A stretch of DNA of 64,000 nt from Leucocoprinus leucothites (Eukaryota > Basidiomycota > Agaricomycetes > Agaricales > Agaricaceae): the NCBI GenBank assembly GCA_013368445.1, contig JAACJO010000008.1:620001-684000 (forward strand), read 5' to 3'. Of the stretch, positions 1 to 11,573 are shown piece after piece. The translations under genes were made by a program, and so were the position numbers. The notes beneath the pieces are model-generated. The model ran no database searches. It saw only the letters and a list, made by a program, of their open reading frames with translations, and was not told the DNA's origin. Positions within the stretch are counted from its first letter, which is position 1. Every line of letters begins with the position of its first letter.

Positions 1-373
1 GAATATCACCTCTGACTACCTCAAAGCCAGAAACGCGTCCGGTCCAGATGGTCGCGTTCCTAATAAGAGTGGGAGGTGTTCCAGCTTCGAAACGGTCGGA
101 TGTAGTGCGTTTATGGAAGTCGCTGGGAGGACCAGCAGGTATCTTCAGCTGGCGGCATTGATCCAATATTTCTTGCGCATTATAGGGCATATTTTTCAGG
201 CGCACGTTGACCTCCATGAGCTCATAGACGCTGTGGACGAAAAGGAGAGCGAGAATAGCCATACTCGACCAGAGGAATGTTTGCACAAGCAAATACAACC
301 TCCGAAAGTTTTTGGAATATGGCTCGCGCATCCTGGGGCGCACAGAGGTGATAGGGTGTGGTATCTTCTCCAT
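1..373 (-). CDS. Membrane-anchored amidohydrolase, N-terminal part (cut by left edge)
   Basis: The first 124 codons of a gene that runs off the left edge. The ATG at 373 is preceded by an in-frame TGA four codons upstream, which fixes the start. A basic N-terminus (about 26 residues, rich in R/K/P) is followed by one hydrophobic helix (about residues 31-48, core WSSMAILALLFVHSVYEL), giving a type II single-pass layout. The segment near residues 95-124 reads SDRFEAGTPPTLIRNATIWT then G-R, and matches the same segment of the complete gene at 5592-9232 (SDRYEPGTRPVLIKRGRIWT). It is therefore a paralog of that metallo-dependent amidohydrolase. The HxH metal motif lies outside the window, so activity cannot be judged. 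No intron is visible in this part. It faces rad10 across a 171-base divergent promoter. The substrate is unknown. Confidence 0.85.
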   Translation of the reverse strand, partial: MEKIPHPITSVRPRMREPYSKNFRRLYLLVQTFLWSSMAILALLFVHSVYELMEVNVRLKNMPYNAQEILDQCRQLKIPAGPPSDFHKRTTSDRFEAGTPPTLIRNATIWTGRVSGFEVVRGDI

Positions 374-544
374 TGCGCCAGTTCAGACGCGATGGAGTTG
401 CAGTTGAGTGAAGTAGACGTGGGGAAGGATGATCCTCAGGCTATAAAAGGTTCTGCCCGGAAGCTTAGTCGGTTCCACCCAACTGGGCGTTCGGCCCGCC
501 CTAGAATTACAGTCAAGTGCCGGCAGCGCTATTTATACCTCTTC
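374..544. promoter_or_regulatory. Divergent promoter, amidohydrolase / rad10
   Basis: The 171 bases separating two divergent start codons. The plus strand carries TATAAAAGG at 442-450, about 95 bases before the rad10 ATG. The minus strand carries TATAAAT at 537-531, about 160 bases before the amidohydrolase ATG. The two TATA-like boxes cross over, so each core promoter would lie inside the other gene's leader. TATA identity is inferred from sequence only. Confidence 0.5.
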
Positions 545-1804
545 ATGCCACCTGCTCTTGCGCCTCCTGTCGTCGTCCCAAATTCTGGCAATAACATCGT
601 CGTGAACCCCTGTCAGGTATGTTTTTGACTTGAATACTGAAAGTAAATGTGCTATACGTGACAGAGGGGAAATCCAGTCCTTGAATGTATACGAAATGTT
701 GGGAAGGAGTTTGGGGACACTCCAGCCGACTATCAAGTTGGAAGAACGACGGGTATCTTGTTTCTAAGGTGAGGAAGATTCCATGCAAATAACAACATTC
801 ATTCATTCATCCTCTCATGTAGCCTTCGGTACCACCGTTTACACCCTGAATATATTCTCACACGCATTGAAAAACTTGGGCATTCATACGACCGTCGCTT
901 TCTCCTAATCCTTTGTGATATTGTACGCTCACCAGCCTTGTCCTGGCGGCACCCTCGCTAACTTCGCACTCAGGAACAGCATCGAGACCCTATACGGGAA
1001 CTCACAAAGGTCTGCATTGAGCATCCCCACCATTCCCTTCATAGTACACTCTAACATCAAGAATTGACTCAGTCATGCCTCATCAACAATATTACTATCA
1101 TAATCGCTTTTTCGTATGCATCTCAAGCCTCTGATAAGAAATGCCTCGTCAACTGACACTCCGGTGGATTCCAGAAACGACGAAGCCGGACACTACCTCA
1201 CCATGTACAAACAATATGATTCTAAGCCGCCCGACATGATCAAAGAACGCGTTGACAAGGACTACAACGCAATTCTCCGCAGCGCCCTGACTAGTATCCC
1301 AAAAGTTAACAAGACCGACGTGGAAACATTACGTTCAACCTTTGGAGTAAGTAGGTGCATCCCTGGTGTGTATATACCACTTCACGTGCTGATTCATTGG
1401 ACGCAGAGCTTCGCCAACATGTCAAAAGCCACATCTGATCAGTTCCGCAATCTCCCTGGTTTTGGTCAGGTCAAAGTCAGGAATATTGAGAACGCTTTCA
1501 AAAAACCTTTTCGTAACGACGCTACGACTAAACTCACAGACCTTCCATACCCTAGTCCGTCTCGAAATCGGACACAAGCACAAGAACGTGCTTCTGCCAC
1601 CAATCAAAGTGGTAGTTCCATCGCTATTACCCAGGGGCAAACATCGGCGTCTGGCTCATCCAAGCCCCCCGTGAACCAAGCCCCACTTGGGATATTGAGT
1701 TAGAATTGAGCGATGACGAGATTCGTGAGGTCATGGGTGCCGGACCATCCGAACGTTCAGGACCCAGTGGACAGCAGCCTTTCGACATTGATCTTGATCC
1801 TTAA
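545..1804 (+). CDS. rad10: DNA excision repair protein ERCC1/Rad10/Swi10
   Basis: Non-catalytic partner of the XPF/Rad1 structure-specific nuclease, which makes the 5' incision in nucleotide excision repair. Exon 1 (545-616) gives a short N-terminus ending NNIVVNPCQ. After splicing at 617-664 comes the ERCC1 central-domain signature [16 protein letters not shown], then [15 protein letters not shown] and [11 protein letters not shown] short exon ending [14 protein letters not shown] and then [12 protein letters not shown] complete the nuclease-like fold. The C-terminal tandem helix-hairpin-helix is clear: [17 protein letters not shown], intron, [20 protein letters not shown]. The last exon appears to be reached by a phase-1 intron near 1590-1636 and reads [17 protein letters not shown], ending FDIDLDP. 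The spliced protein is about 290 residues with six or seven introns. The last junction is the least certain. It is divergent from an amidohydrolase. Confidence 0.93.
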
Positions 1805-2065
1805 ATAATTTTTGGACGTTGGTGAATCATTGACGAAGATAAGAAGCTATTTTTCATGCTTGCACTAATATATACCAAATAATCATAACAATGCTGCGAG
1901 TGAGGGAAGTCACAAGGCAATGTAGGGTAAAGAAAAAGAAAAACCCCCGATTAACTCCGTGTAATGTATGATTACCAAGTACTAAAGTATCATCAAGTTT
2001 CACCTGGCGTAATATAGTACAGCAAAAAAGTAAGGAAGGGATGGGAGAAAGAAGCAGTGTAGCAA

Positions 2066-5000
2066 TCACTTCCGATCCATATAGTTGTGAATCTTGCCAG
2101 AGCGTTTTCTTCGGTATTGAGCGATGGCTCGAGATTGATACAAGATCCTAAAGTGCGTATGGATCAAGATAGCCTTCGTCTGTGATCGGTCCAAATGTGC
2201 CGCACGGGTGTCCTCTAAAGAACCAAAGAAGGATTAATATGAGCTCGAATCAGGTATGATTTATGTCTTACGGATTCGATCGTGGATCCTCTTCAACTTC
2301 TGGTGCAAAGTCTCAAAGACAGATTCCTCCTCTTTTGAAGGAGTCTGTGACAGAGACCCGGCGAGCTGCTTAGTCGACTCATCCAGTTCCATATAGCTCG
2401 CGATATCGGTCACGGCAATGGCAAGTAATGCCGTCCAGCAGGCCATATCCACATAGTCGGTTGCCTCGTGGTATTCAAATTTGCCCGATGGTCGAGGAGC
2501 ATCGGGTGACGATACATTGAGCATATCCAGCAGTTCTGATATTGGAGGAAGCGCAGAATACTGGGACTGGCCGTATTTCATGAGTACTGGGGCACTAGAA
2601 TGGCAGGAAACAGGGCGTGGGCGTACTGGAAGGAGTGCGGATTTGTCTGTTAGCATGGCGTGAGCCACTACACGGGCGATACGGGCTGTGCGGCCGGCAC
2701 CACTCGCAATGAGACTAACAGCATGCACTTTATTCTGAACATTATAAGGTTGGACTAAACGTAGCACTTGGTTGGAAATGGCGCACTCCTGTCGCATTGT
2801 AAGTCAATATCGAGTAGTACAACCAAGGAGTTAGACATACGATATCAGTCTCAATGGTGTTCTCTTGTCCTAAGGATTGACACACTAAATGAATAGTGCG
2901 AGAAACCTGCAGCCTCAGTTCCTGAGAGACAGACGGTTCATTTCCGATAAGCAAAAGAACAGCAACGATATCAGGGATTTCTCTCCGCTGTAGACGACCA
3001 GATCTAGTTTCTATGTCAGAACAAACTCAAGCTGAACAGTTCCAGTAAAACTCACATTGCCACATCTGTGGTGCAGATCACCAAACGCTGGATCATCTCA
3101 GAGCGAACAGGGTCAGAAGCCCCACGGCGCTGGCTCTTATGACCAACCCAGGCCAGCTTGTCTAAAATCGACGCCTCAATACCGAGGGCACATAGGGTGG
3201 ACAAAATGTTGTCAAATAAAAGCACAGGTGTTTCGACTGTATCGTTTGATAAGATGTGAGGTATGAGCTGCAGGGTCAAGCGATCAAGATCGTCTTCCCT
3301 GTATGAGAGAGCTACGTTGGATCTATGAGTGCGCGATCTGTTCGACAGTTCAGGAGACCATACCCATTTTGATTAAATGCTCAATCACACTGCCCCCTCC
3401 TCCACTGTAATCGGCCATTTCCAGAATACCACTTTGCATGAGCAGGCGAGTAAGATTGTGATCGCCATGGGCAACTGTCTCAACGAAGGTTCGTAGTGTT
3501 GGATCTGAACCTTGATATTCCAGAAGTGGGAGAGCCTGGTCAAGGTCATCCATGGAATCTGACTCCGAAACACCCCACAATGCGACGCCGACACTTCCTT
3601 GTTGGCGAAGGTGCTCTTCCTCATCCTCAATCACTTTGTCACCCTTGAGAATATCCTTGACCTCTCGCTTCTGATTATCATCAAGGAAGGGATTTTCATC
3701 ATCTGCACCGAAGACTGAGTCATTGAACCCGTCGATTGTGAGGTCGCCGTCCTTGTCAAAATCGTTGAGGTTCATATTTGCCAATTCGCGGAGCCGTGCT
3801 TCACGATCGGTCGATGCCATTGAACCTTTTGCATCGGCCGCGCGTTTTTCTTTCAAGAGAGCATCCAAGGGATTAGCAGTATTCGGTTTTCGTCTTGCTG
3901 GAGAAGGCGGGGCATCACGTCTTATAGGGAACAAGGATTTTGGTTTCGTCTCCACTTTGGGGGCGGCATGTCGTAGATTGTACCTTACGGGTTGTACAGG
4001 ACCTGTCGCCTTGACAGGACTGAAATATCTGGTCCGCAATCACGTTGAACAAGGAGAAAATTCCTTGAACGTACCTTCCTGCTCGCCGACTTTCATTGAG
4101 CCCTAATATAGCCAAAGAATCATACTCGTCTTCTTCTTCATCACTACTGTCGATACTTGCAATATCAGAAAGTGGCGACGATGGCTCCTGTGAACGAGCT
4201 TGTGCCAAAGCACGAGCCCGTATCTCTGCAATAATTTGTTCTGCCTTGGAGTCTGGATCCAGAACTTTGACAGGTGACATACAGAGAGTGTCTTCAAGAC
4301 CATCTGTAGAAGGCGGAGTAGGAATAGACATGTTTGCAGTCGCAGTTGCATTACATCGCGAGGGCGTCACGTTGGAAGCAGAATCGGAGCTCACACTCCA
4401 ATCGGCGTCAACGGAGGATATAGCCTCCGAGTGTGGTTGCGTCCTGAGCTCTACAGGGCTGTTTGAGCTATTCCGCGGGGATAGAGGCAGCGCCTCTTGC
4501 CTCCAATAATCAACCGCTTCTTTGACAGCATCAGGATCTTTCCGCTCTACATGAAGGCTCGAGTCTAGCTCTTTTTCATCAGACACACTGCTGGGTACAA
4601 GCGATATCTCGGAGTCCCGGTCTGGAGAGATTGCCTTCCTCGGATCTGAGGAGGGAGGGGGTACTTGTGAGAAAGGAGAAGGGTCTGGTGGGGCAGCAAG
4701 AGCAGGAACTGTAGGAACATAGACAACTGAATTTTCATCTACGTCCATTGCATCCTCCACCAACGTTGACTCGCAGAGAATGTTTTTTGTACGCTTCGCT
4801 TGCTTGGCGGACTGAGAAGCCGCAATGCTTTGAGAACGTGAGCGTTTGGTGGATGGCTGCATAGGAGAGGTGATTTGCGACACAGCTTTGGTAGGAATAG
4901 GGGAGACAGCTCGTCGGGACGCCGAGGACGCGCCGCTATATATGGAAGCATCACTGCCTATTTGTGTCTTTGAGTTTGGGTTGCAGACATGCGGCGTCGT

Positions 5001-5153
5001 GTTTTCCTTCGTCGCACCCTGTTTTGCGTTCTTCGTACGAGTCGCACTTGAGCTACTGCCTTGGGACAACGTAGGCTTGCGGGGGAAAAAGTCGGTTATT
5101 TGTTTGACCTTCGCGTCAGAGGCACTCTGGGAGGTTTTCTGTGCCTTTGGCAT
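2066..5153 (-). CDS. Nuclear protein with PIP-like motif; possible SLF2/Nse6 (CANIN) family
   Basis: A long protein (roughly 900 residues, 6-8 exons). The start chosen is the ATG at 5153 (MPKAQKTSQ), because the first motif follows at once: VKQITDFFPRK, a PCNA-interacting-peptide-like xxxIxxFF box near residues 20-30. A Ser/Pro-rich disordered region of some 350 residues follows, with acidic stretches such as DSSDEEEDEYDSLAIL. Splicing 4074-4020 joins RRAG to SPVKATGPVQPVRYNLR. Next come a conserved-looking block, NPLDALLKEKRAADAKGS, and a long helical C-terminal region (LTLQLIPHILSNDTVETPV; LRLVQPYNVQNKVHAVSLIA). The final exon contains DTRAAHLDRSQTKAILIHT and ends HNYMDRK at the TGA at 2066. 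The layout resembles fungal CANIN-domain proteins (SMC5/6 loader SLF2/Nse6), but I recognise this only weakly. A nuclear replication or repair role is inferred from the PIP-like motif and the upstream MCB box. Confidence 0.6.
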
Positions 5154-5591
5154 ATTTCGATACGCGCGAAAGATGTAGGAGAGAACCCGACGCGTCCAGG
5201 CGGAGTTAGTCCAGGATGAGGACCAATATAAGATCACGTGAATGAGTGACTTTCAGCCAACCCCTATTTTCTCCTTTGCCGTGTCCTTAATGTGCAATAT
5301 TTCGATTTAAAAATCCATTGCAAGAGCAGATCAATTATTATAAATCAAACTCTCTACAGAGGAACCAGGGACATCCTGTTCTGAGCTCTCAACAACAGCA
5401 CTCTGAGTGACCGCCGACCATGCCGAAACGACAAATCATGATCAGATTAAGCGTGAAAGCAGAGCCAAACAAAAGTCAACGATCATCCGCAAAAATAAGT
5501 TAGAAAAACCCGAGTCAAGCTAGCACATGGTACAGTATATCACAAGTCCGCAAAGATGGTCAGAACCAAAAAATACTTAACAGAAATATTC
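5154..5591. other. Intergenic region between two minus-strand genes
   Basis: 438 bases holding the 5' region of the PIP-motif gene and the 3' flank of the amidohydrolase gene. Apart from the ACGCGT box at 5190-5195 I see no gene, repeat or RNA structure here. The part from about 5290 to 5590 is AT-richer, as expected of a downstream untranslated region. Confidence 0.5.
5190..5195. promoter_or_regulatory. MCB-type box (ACGCGT)
   Basis: A palindromic ACGCGT 37 bases upstream of the ATG at 5153. This is the MluI cell-cycle box bound by MBF in fungi to drive G1/S genes. Its position fits S-phase expression of the PIP-motif gene. Function is inferred. Confidence 0.45.
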
Positions 5592-8500
5592 TCAGCTCGC
5601 TCGGAAAAGGCGCACCAGCCCCGATTCAGGTGAAATAATGGCAACAACCTCTGAACCAAAACTAAGCAAGTCCCCCCTCTTCGTGACAACCAAGTCCATC
5701 CTGACTGGATTACGATCTACCCCAAGCAACTTTTCAATATTGACACTGCCAATCTCGAAAGCTTGCTCCTTCGAAATTTTACCGCCTGCTTCGATAGCAG
5801 CCTGAGAAAGGGCAATCAGAACTTTGGACTTGAATTTCGGGATAATCGAGGAATCACACGTACCCAAGCAAGCTCGAAGGGAAGATTTCGCGTTGACCAA
5901 ACAAGCTCAGAACCAATGCCAACAGTAACGCCGTGCTGAAGCAGAATAGACAGCGCCGTCTCTTTCGTAATTGGCGGGCCGGGAAGGCTGAGAGAACTGA
6001 TATCAGCATTGAAAAGCATGTCTTATTGACGACTACCACGTACATTCGTCTCTTCTCCCAGGTTAATGGAAGAGGTTTTGCAGGAGTCAAAATAACACCA
6101 ACATCGGCCTCCGCTATTTCTCTCGCAAGCAAATGGGCCTCTGTTGCACCAGTGATAGTCATCCTGAGGCGACTCCTTGTTTTGACTTCAAACTCGGCCT
6201 TCAAGACGAGCAGCGTTGCAATGATATCAGCATTATGGGCTTCAACGACAAGAGGCATATGACCCTAATCATGAATGTAAATTAGACCATGCGAAATATG
6301 AAAGGAGACCAACCTGCTTGACTCTGTGGAAGTGTGCCCCGATGGCTCCAGTTGGGGGTCCAAGGAGAAGGCGTCGGAGGGTGGCAATTTGAGAGCTCAC
6401 ACTCGGTCTTGTGAAGTGCCCAATCGAAACATGAAGCCCAGTGACATCCTGGATCACAGCATTTTTCTCCATTTTATTGAGCGCGCCCAAGGAGAAAGCA
6501 ACTCCAAGTCCTCCAGCAAATGCCCGATGCGCCGGCGCGGTCACAGCAGTGGTCACCTACACAAAATGAGCGTTTTTCTAGATAAAGTTTAACAATACTC
6601 TTACTCCATAACGATAAGCGAGACTGTAGAAAGAGATCAATGCGCCTTTCATCCTGGGGAGAAATAAAAATCTTACAGGGCACCTCGAGTACCGAATTGC
6701 AAGCCGTCTTCTGCGTGTAAGAGCAAGAAATCGCCTCCTAAAATCTTGGGTATAGGCCTGAGGAGTGAATCAGGAACTAAGCCATCGGTTGTCGACGGCT
6801 CAAGCATTATCTCTTCTAGCCCTAAGGGTGAACCGTAGGATACGAGTCCGGGTGAGATAGAGCCTCCTTCGAGGTTGACTATTTTGACATCGGGATCAGC
6901 TAACAAAGAGTCAGTAAAACACTGGGCCTCTTGTCCGCCAGTACAAATAATTGTCCCATTCTGAACAACGACAACTCCGTTTCCCACATCTTCCTGAACC
7001 GCCTGGTCCCGCTGGACCCTGTATTCGCCAGGACGATAAACGCTCTTAACATTTGTGAAAACCATGGTTCCTTGGACCTGTCTTATAGGCTCAAGCGGAG
7101 GTAGTCCTTCGTACTTGACTGCTTCTTCGGCTTCCTTATCGAAGTTGGGAACTCTAGGTGTTCTTTGGAAATTGTCGGGTTTCTCTATCTTGATAAAACC
7201 TGGTAGCTGAGGGACGCCGTCGACGAAGACTTGAGTGGGCGTAGCACCTAACGCAAGGGGGTGGCTATCCCAAATGACGATATCTAAAGAATATGAGCAA
7301 TAGGCCTTTTGAAACTCAACTCTCCTCACCAGCATCCCAACCTTGTCAAGAGCTCGTCAGCACAGCCCCAATTGTTTGAAGGCGATAATCATACCTTCCC
7401 TTATGTACCCTACTCTATGTCCAAGGCCCAGCGTTTCTGCAGCGCTGCTGGTGACAGATGCAATTGCAAGGTTGTAAGGAAGCCCATAGAAAAATGCTTG
7501 CTGTGCTTCATATATAAGGTGCCGTGAGTCAACTGCAGCTGGATGGTCACTCTGACCAAATCATAAGTCCAAATCTTTCAAAATTGAGGTCCATCTACCT
7601 TCATTATGACTGTGATCCCGTTACGTGCCAAGATTTTCGGTGCAAATTCCGAGGAACGATAAGCTTCTCTCTTGTATCGTGCACATGTCGCGAATAGCGC
7701 GATGGCCGGTGTCTTTCCTAGACATTTATCAGCAAGTTATTTGAAGTCCCAGCACTTAGCTTACATACCATATGCACGCTTGAGGACGTCAGGAACAAGA
7801 TAAGCTTCACTTGCGTGATGGAATGCAGCGACAGGGAATTTGAATTCATTTGTAAGCTTTCGAGTGGTTAGTACATATTGGTTGTGATACTGTGGTCCCG
7901 CACTTACGCGAACGAAATCATCAAGATCCACGGCTTCATAGCAGTGTGTATTAACCTGTCTTACAGATGAATGGGAACATGGGCTCATTAAAGTTGATTT
8001 AAATACCTTCACGCGACCTCTCAGAACATCGACGAGTGCCTCCCACTTCAACTCTTCAGGAAAGTGTGACGAAGCAAGCTCCCAGTCACCATTTATTACA
8101 TTACTACAGAATCTGTCCTGCTCCTCTTTGATTTTTCGCGCTTTTGCGTATCTGTTATGGATGTGAGCGTCTGTCCCAATCGGGCTAAACGATAGACTGA
8201 CGCTTCTCGGAAGGCCCACATGGTGTCCATACGCGTTCCTTGGAAACTTTTACCTAGAAGGTTCACGAGCTATTGAGTTGAGTACTAAATGAAATAGTGA
8301 ATCCACTTACTCGGAACCTCGCCTGGAAATAACGAGCTCGGAATCAGATAGAGTCTAATGGTCATCAAATATACATACCACAAGCATGCCTGAAGCAAAT
8401 GAGCACAAGGACGAGTGACATGGTTACTAGAGCTCACTTCATGTATCGCCAGCGGAAGGGCAGACTAGGATCCGGGTATGTATCATTTATTTGGTGGGGA

Positions 8501-9232
8501 GGTTCCACCAGCATAGACGACGGGGACTTTTCTGACGTCTCCCGCAACTTGATTACAAAAGCCTGTCCTCCTGCATGTGACTTGAATATACTTTCTGTGA
8601 GGCGTAGCTGGAAACACACCTATAGCATCAACGGAACCAGGCAAAACAAGTGAAGTCGTCACACCACCCGCTAATACAAGAGGGTAGGTCTCATCGTGGG
8701 TATTTAGAGCATCCAGACTCCGAAGCCAAGGCTGAACAATGCCGTGCATGGAGTCGCCATCCATAGAACCTTCAAGCCCGGGTAGAGGAAAGTCCCCGAT
8801 ATGTGAATGGACGTCAACCAGACCAGGTGTAATCCACGAGCCCTTGGCATCTATGACTTGCAAATCACCTCCGTAAGTATTCAAGTTCATCCATCCCAGC
8901 CTCCCAATACTCTTGATAATTCCTTTCTCCATGAGAATATCTCCGTAAATGACCTGTGTCCCGTTGTCCCTTCCTGTCCATATCCTCCCCCTCTTAATAA
9001 GCACCGGCCGTGTACCAGGCTCGTACCGATCTGAACGAGAGCGCTGCCAGAAATCTGGTGAAGGACCCGGCTCCATTTGTAATGACAGACATCTGTTTAT
9101 GACAGCTTGAATGTGTGGGGGCGCTTGAGAGTAAGCTTTCCGGGAAAAGAGACTTGGCGAGAGTCTGTGGTAGAAGAATGGGTACAAGCAGACCAAGAGT
9201 GCTAGGCCCCACAACAGGCGTTTGGGGTACAT
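5592..9232 (-). CDS. Membrane-anchored metallo-dependent amidohydrolase
   Basis: Large amidohydrolase-superfamily protein (about 900 residues, roughly ten introns). The start at 9232 (MYPKRLLWG) places a single hydrophobic helix at the extreme N-terminus (LLWGLALLVCLYPFFYH). The upstream in-frame ATG at 9388 is possible but would add an unusual leader. Motifs in order: GRIWTGRDNG beta-sandwich start; SWITPGLVDVHSHIGD with the HxH metal pair; AGGVTTSLVLPGS; GQAFVIKLR; NTHCYEAVDLDD; FPVAAFHHASEAY; an active-site Asp in MKSDHP; and HRVGYIREGYDADIVIWDSH typical of the closing beta sandwich. A second amidohydrolase-like half follows (GGSISPGLVSYGSPLG, LVVEAHNADI, GVTVGIGSELVW), ending LVRLFRAS at 5592. 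It may be exported or face the secretory lumen. The substrate is not predictable. It is a paralog of the gene cut by the left edge and divergent from ssl1. Confidence 0.85.
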
Positions 9233-9477
9233 GGAGGTTCGAGATAGAAAGTAGCGTACATGGTCGCGCACTCTCATGAGAACGTAGATTAAAACAACGC
9301 CAATACAACGTTGCTCCAGAGGAAGCCAAAGCGTGATCAGCGCGTTCGCGTTCCGCCCCCGGACCGAATAAGGAAGTTGTGCACGCATATTTGATCAGAC
9401 ACACTCTTGTGACTTGTCTTCCGCTGTTCCAGTCTGCGCCCAGAATCTCTAATTCCTACCCAGGAGAACAGTATTGA
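9233..9477. promoter_or_regulatory. Divergent promoter, amidohydrolase / ssl1
   Basis: 245 bases between the two start codons. No convincing TATA box is visible. GC-rich stretches occur around 9335-9365. The second ATG at 9388 (minus) lies inside, so the minus-strand leader may overlap it. Confidence 0.45.
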
Positions 9478-11152
9478 ATGCCCCCAAGAAAAGAAGGGAA
9501 TATAGTTATTGGTGTTGCCGACTCCGACTCAGATATCTCGCTCCCAGACGATGACTATGATGACAGTCGGGACAAAGGCAAGGGGAAGGCCAAAGGCCGA
9601 GTGGACAAGAAGAAAGCAGACAAAGGAAAAGGGAAGGCAAAGGACACAGTGAGGCTCACCCGAGAACGTGTCTAATAATGTAGCTCAAATCTGCCTAGCA
9701 AGCGTACACTTGGGAGGCTTCCTATACGCGTTCATGGGAGACCGTCCAGGAAGATGAGGCTGGTAGTCTGCAGGGTTCTGTGGAGGAACTCGTGGCGAGG
9801 AGTCGTCGGAAACGGTGATTTTATCGCATCATAATGGCTATCCTTGACATCACTTATACGCTTGCAAAGACTCCTTGCACCAGCTGCAGCCATTCGACGA
9901 ACTATAATCCGCCATGTTGTTTTGCTCATAGACCTCTCCGCTGCCATGATGGACCGTGATATGCGACCAACCCGCTTTGATCTAACGCTCCAATATGCTC
10001 GTGAATTCATCACGGAATGGTTTGATCAAAATCCGCTTGGACAAATTGGCGTAGTTGGAATGAGGGCTGGGCTAGGCGAACGTATCGGAGATCTCTCAGG
10101 TAAGGTAAACCCCCAGATTATCAGAAAGCCGTTGCTTACTTTCGTTCAGGCAACCCGCAAGAGGTGCTAGGATACATCAAGGAGCGGCACAAGCTAGAAC
10201 CTACAGGGGAACCAAGTCTACAAAATGCCATAGAAATGGCAAAGGCCAGCATGAAGTCAGATCTTGACCTCCATGACACTTTCATCCTGATTCACTTGTT
10301 TTCTAGTCATCTCCCGACCCACTCTTCGCGTGAAATTATCGTCATTTTCGGTTCTTTGACAACTTGCGATCCTGGTAACATCCATGAAACCCTCGAAACC
10401 TGTGTCAAAAGCAAGATTCGTATCTCAGTCGTTGCCCTCGCAGCCGAAATGAAAATTTGTCGCGAGTTATGTGACAAAACGGGCGGTATGTACTTTTTGT
10501 TTGACACACTACACGAGCTCAATAGCACAATCCAAGGTTAGGCCAATTTGGTGTGGCAATGAATGAAGGACACTTCAAAGACCTCCTTTTCGAACTGGTC
10601 CCACCGCCGGCTCAAAAGGCGCTGACGCGGGCTATTGGCGCAGCTGCAACCAATCTCTCTGCCGATCTGATGATGATGGGCTTTCCAACAAGACTTCCAG
10701 ATGCTTCTGCGCCGTCTCTATGTGTCTGTCATGCCGAGCTGAAAAGTCAGGGCTTCCTATGTCCTCGCTGCCTTGCAAAAGTCTGTGATGTGCCGACAGA
10801 CTGCGATGTCTGCGGACTTATGATTGTGAGCTCCCCACATTTAGCAAGAAGTTACCACCATCTTTTCCCTGTGAAGCCGTATGAAGCTGTGTCCGTCTAG
10901 TCCGCTGTCTCAAAGTAGCGTGATGCTAATATATTTCGTTCTTTTAGGCAAGATCTGAACGATTCGCCTCACCTCTCGGATACTTGTCATGGCTGCGCGA
11001 AGTCCCTGCCGACTACAGCGTCAAGTACGGCTGGAGAAGGGATGAGTGCAGTGGGCCGGTACAGGTGCCCTGATTGTCGATACGACTTTTGCTCAGACTG
11101 CGATGTCTTTGTTCATGAAGTGATACACTGCTGTCCAGGCTGTGGTAAATAG
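9478..11152 (+). CDS. ssl1: TFIIH core subunit Ssl1/p44 (GTF2H2)
   Basis: Subunit of TFIIH, which opens DNA in transcription initiation and nucleotide excision repair; p44/Ssl1 stimulates the XPD/Rad3 helicase. The start at 9478 ([12 protein letters not shown]) is followed by an acidic then Lys-rich disordered N-terminus ([19 protein letters not shown]). The VWA-like domain follows: [20 protein letters not shown], then [20 protein letters not shown] and [20 protein letters not shown]. The zinc-binding region reads [17 protein letters not shown] and CDVCGL. After another intron comes the C-terminal C4/RING-type finger: [29 protein letters not shown] and [12 protein letters not shown] before TAG at 11150. 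The order and spacing of cysteines match the family. There are at least five introns. It is divergent from the amidohydrolase gene. Confidence 0.94.
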
Positions 11153-11448
11153 GATTTTCGTAATTATGCGTCTTCGTTATGCAGATGGCCATAAATGTCA
11201 TCCGTTATTCATTTGCTTGCAACGAGTAAATGAGCGCTCTCAAGAGGGTTACATCTACCTGGTCTCAATTTACCAATGCAAAATAAATGCGGTACTGGAT
11301 GGGAACAATCAACGCCTACATCTACGGGTAATTACACAATGATGACTCCCGCGTTCCGAACTATGAAAACAAACGCCCAATGGTTGCAATAGTTGGGTTC
11401 TATGCTCATTTCCCATGCCTGATCAACCCCGATGGTAAGAAGCCTCCC

Positions 11449-11458
11449 TATATAAAGG
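11449..11458 (+). promoter_or_regulatory. TATA box of small gene
   Basis: TATATAAAGG on the plus strand, 115 bases upstream of the ATG at 11574. The spacing fits a fungal core promoter with a leader of roughly 80 bases. Confidence 0.5.
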
Positions 11459-11573
11459 ACCTTGAGAGTGGCACATAACCCATTTGTCTTCTGCTCACCC
11501 TACACGAGTCAAATTATGGTACCAGTATTCTCTGATACCCGTGGCTCAGAAGATTGGTGTCCAACAAATTATC

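Noticed and set aside
113..628. Plus-strand ORF overlapping the amidohydrolase fragment and rad10 exon 1
   Set aside because: Only its last 24 codons are real (rad10 exon 1); the rest is antisense to the amidohydrolase coding sequence.
3723..4509. Long plus-strand reading frames over the PIP-motif gene
   Set aside because: They are antisense shadows of a Ser/Pro-rich coding region; their translations have no domain and no splice support.
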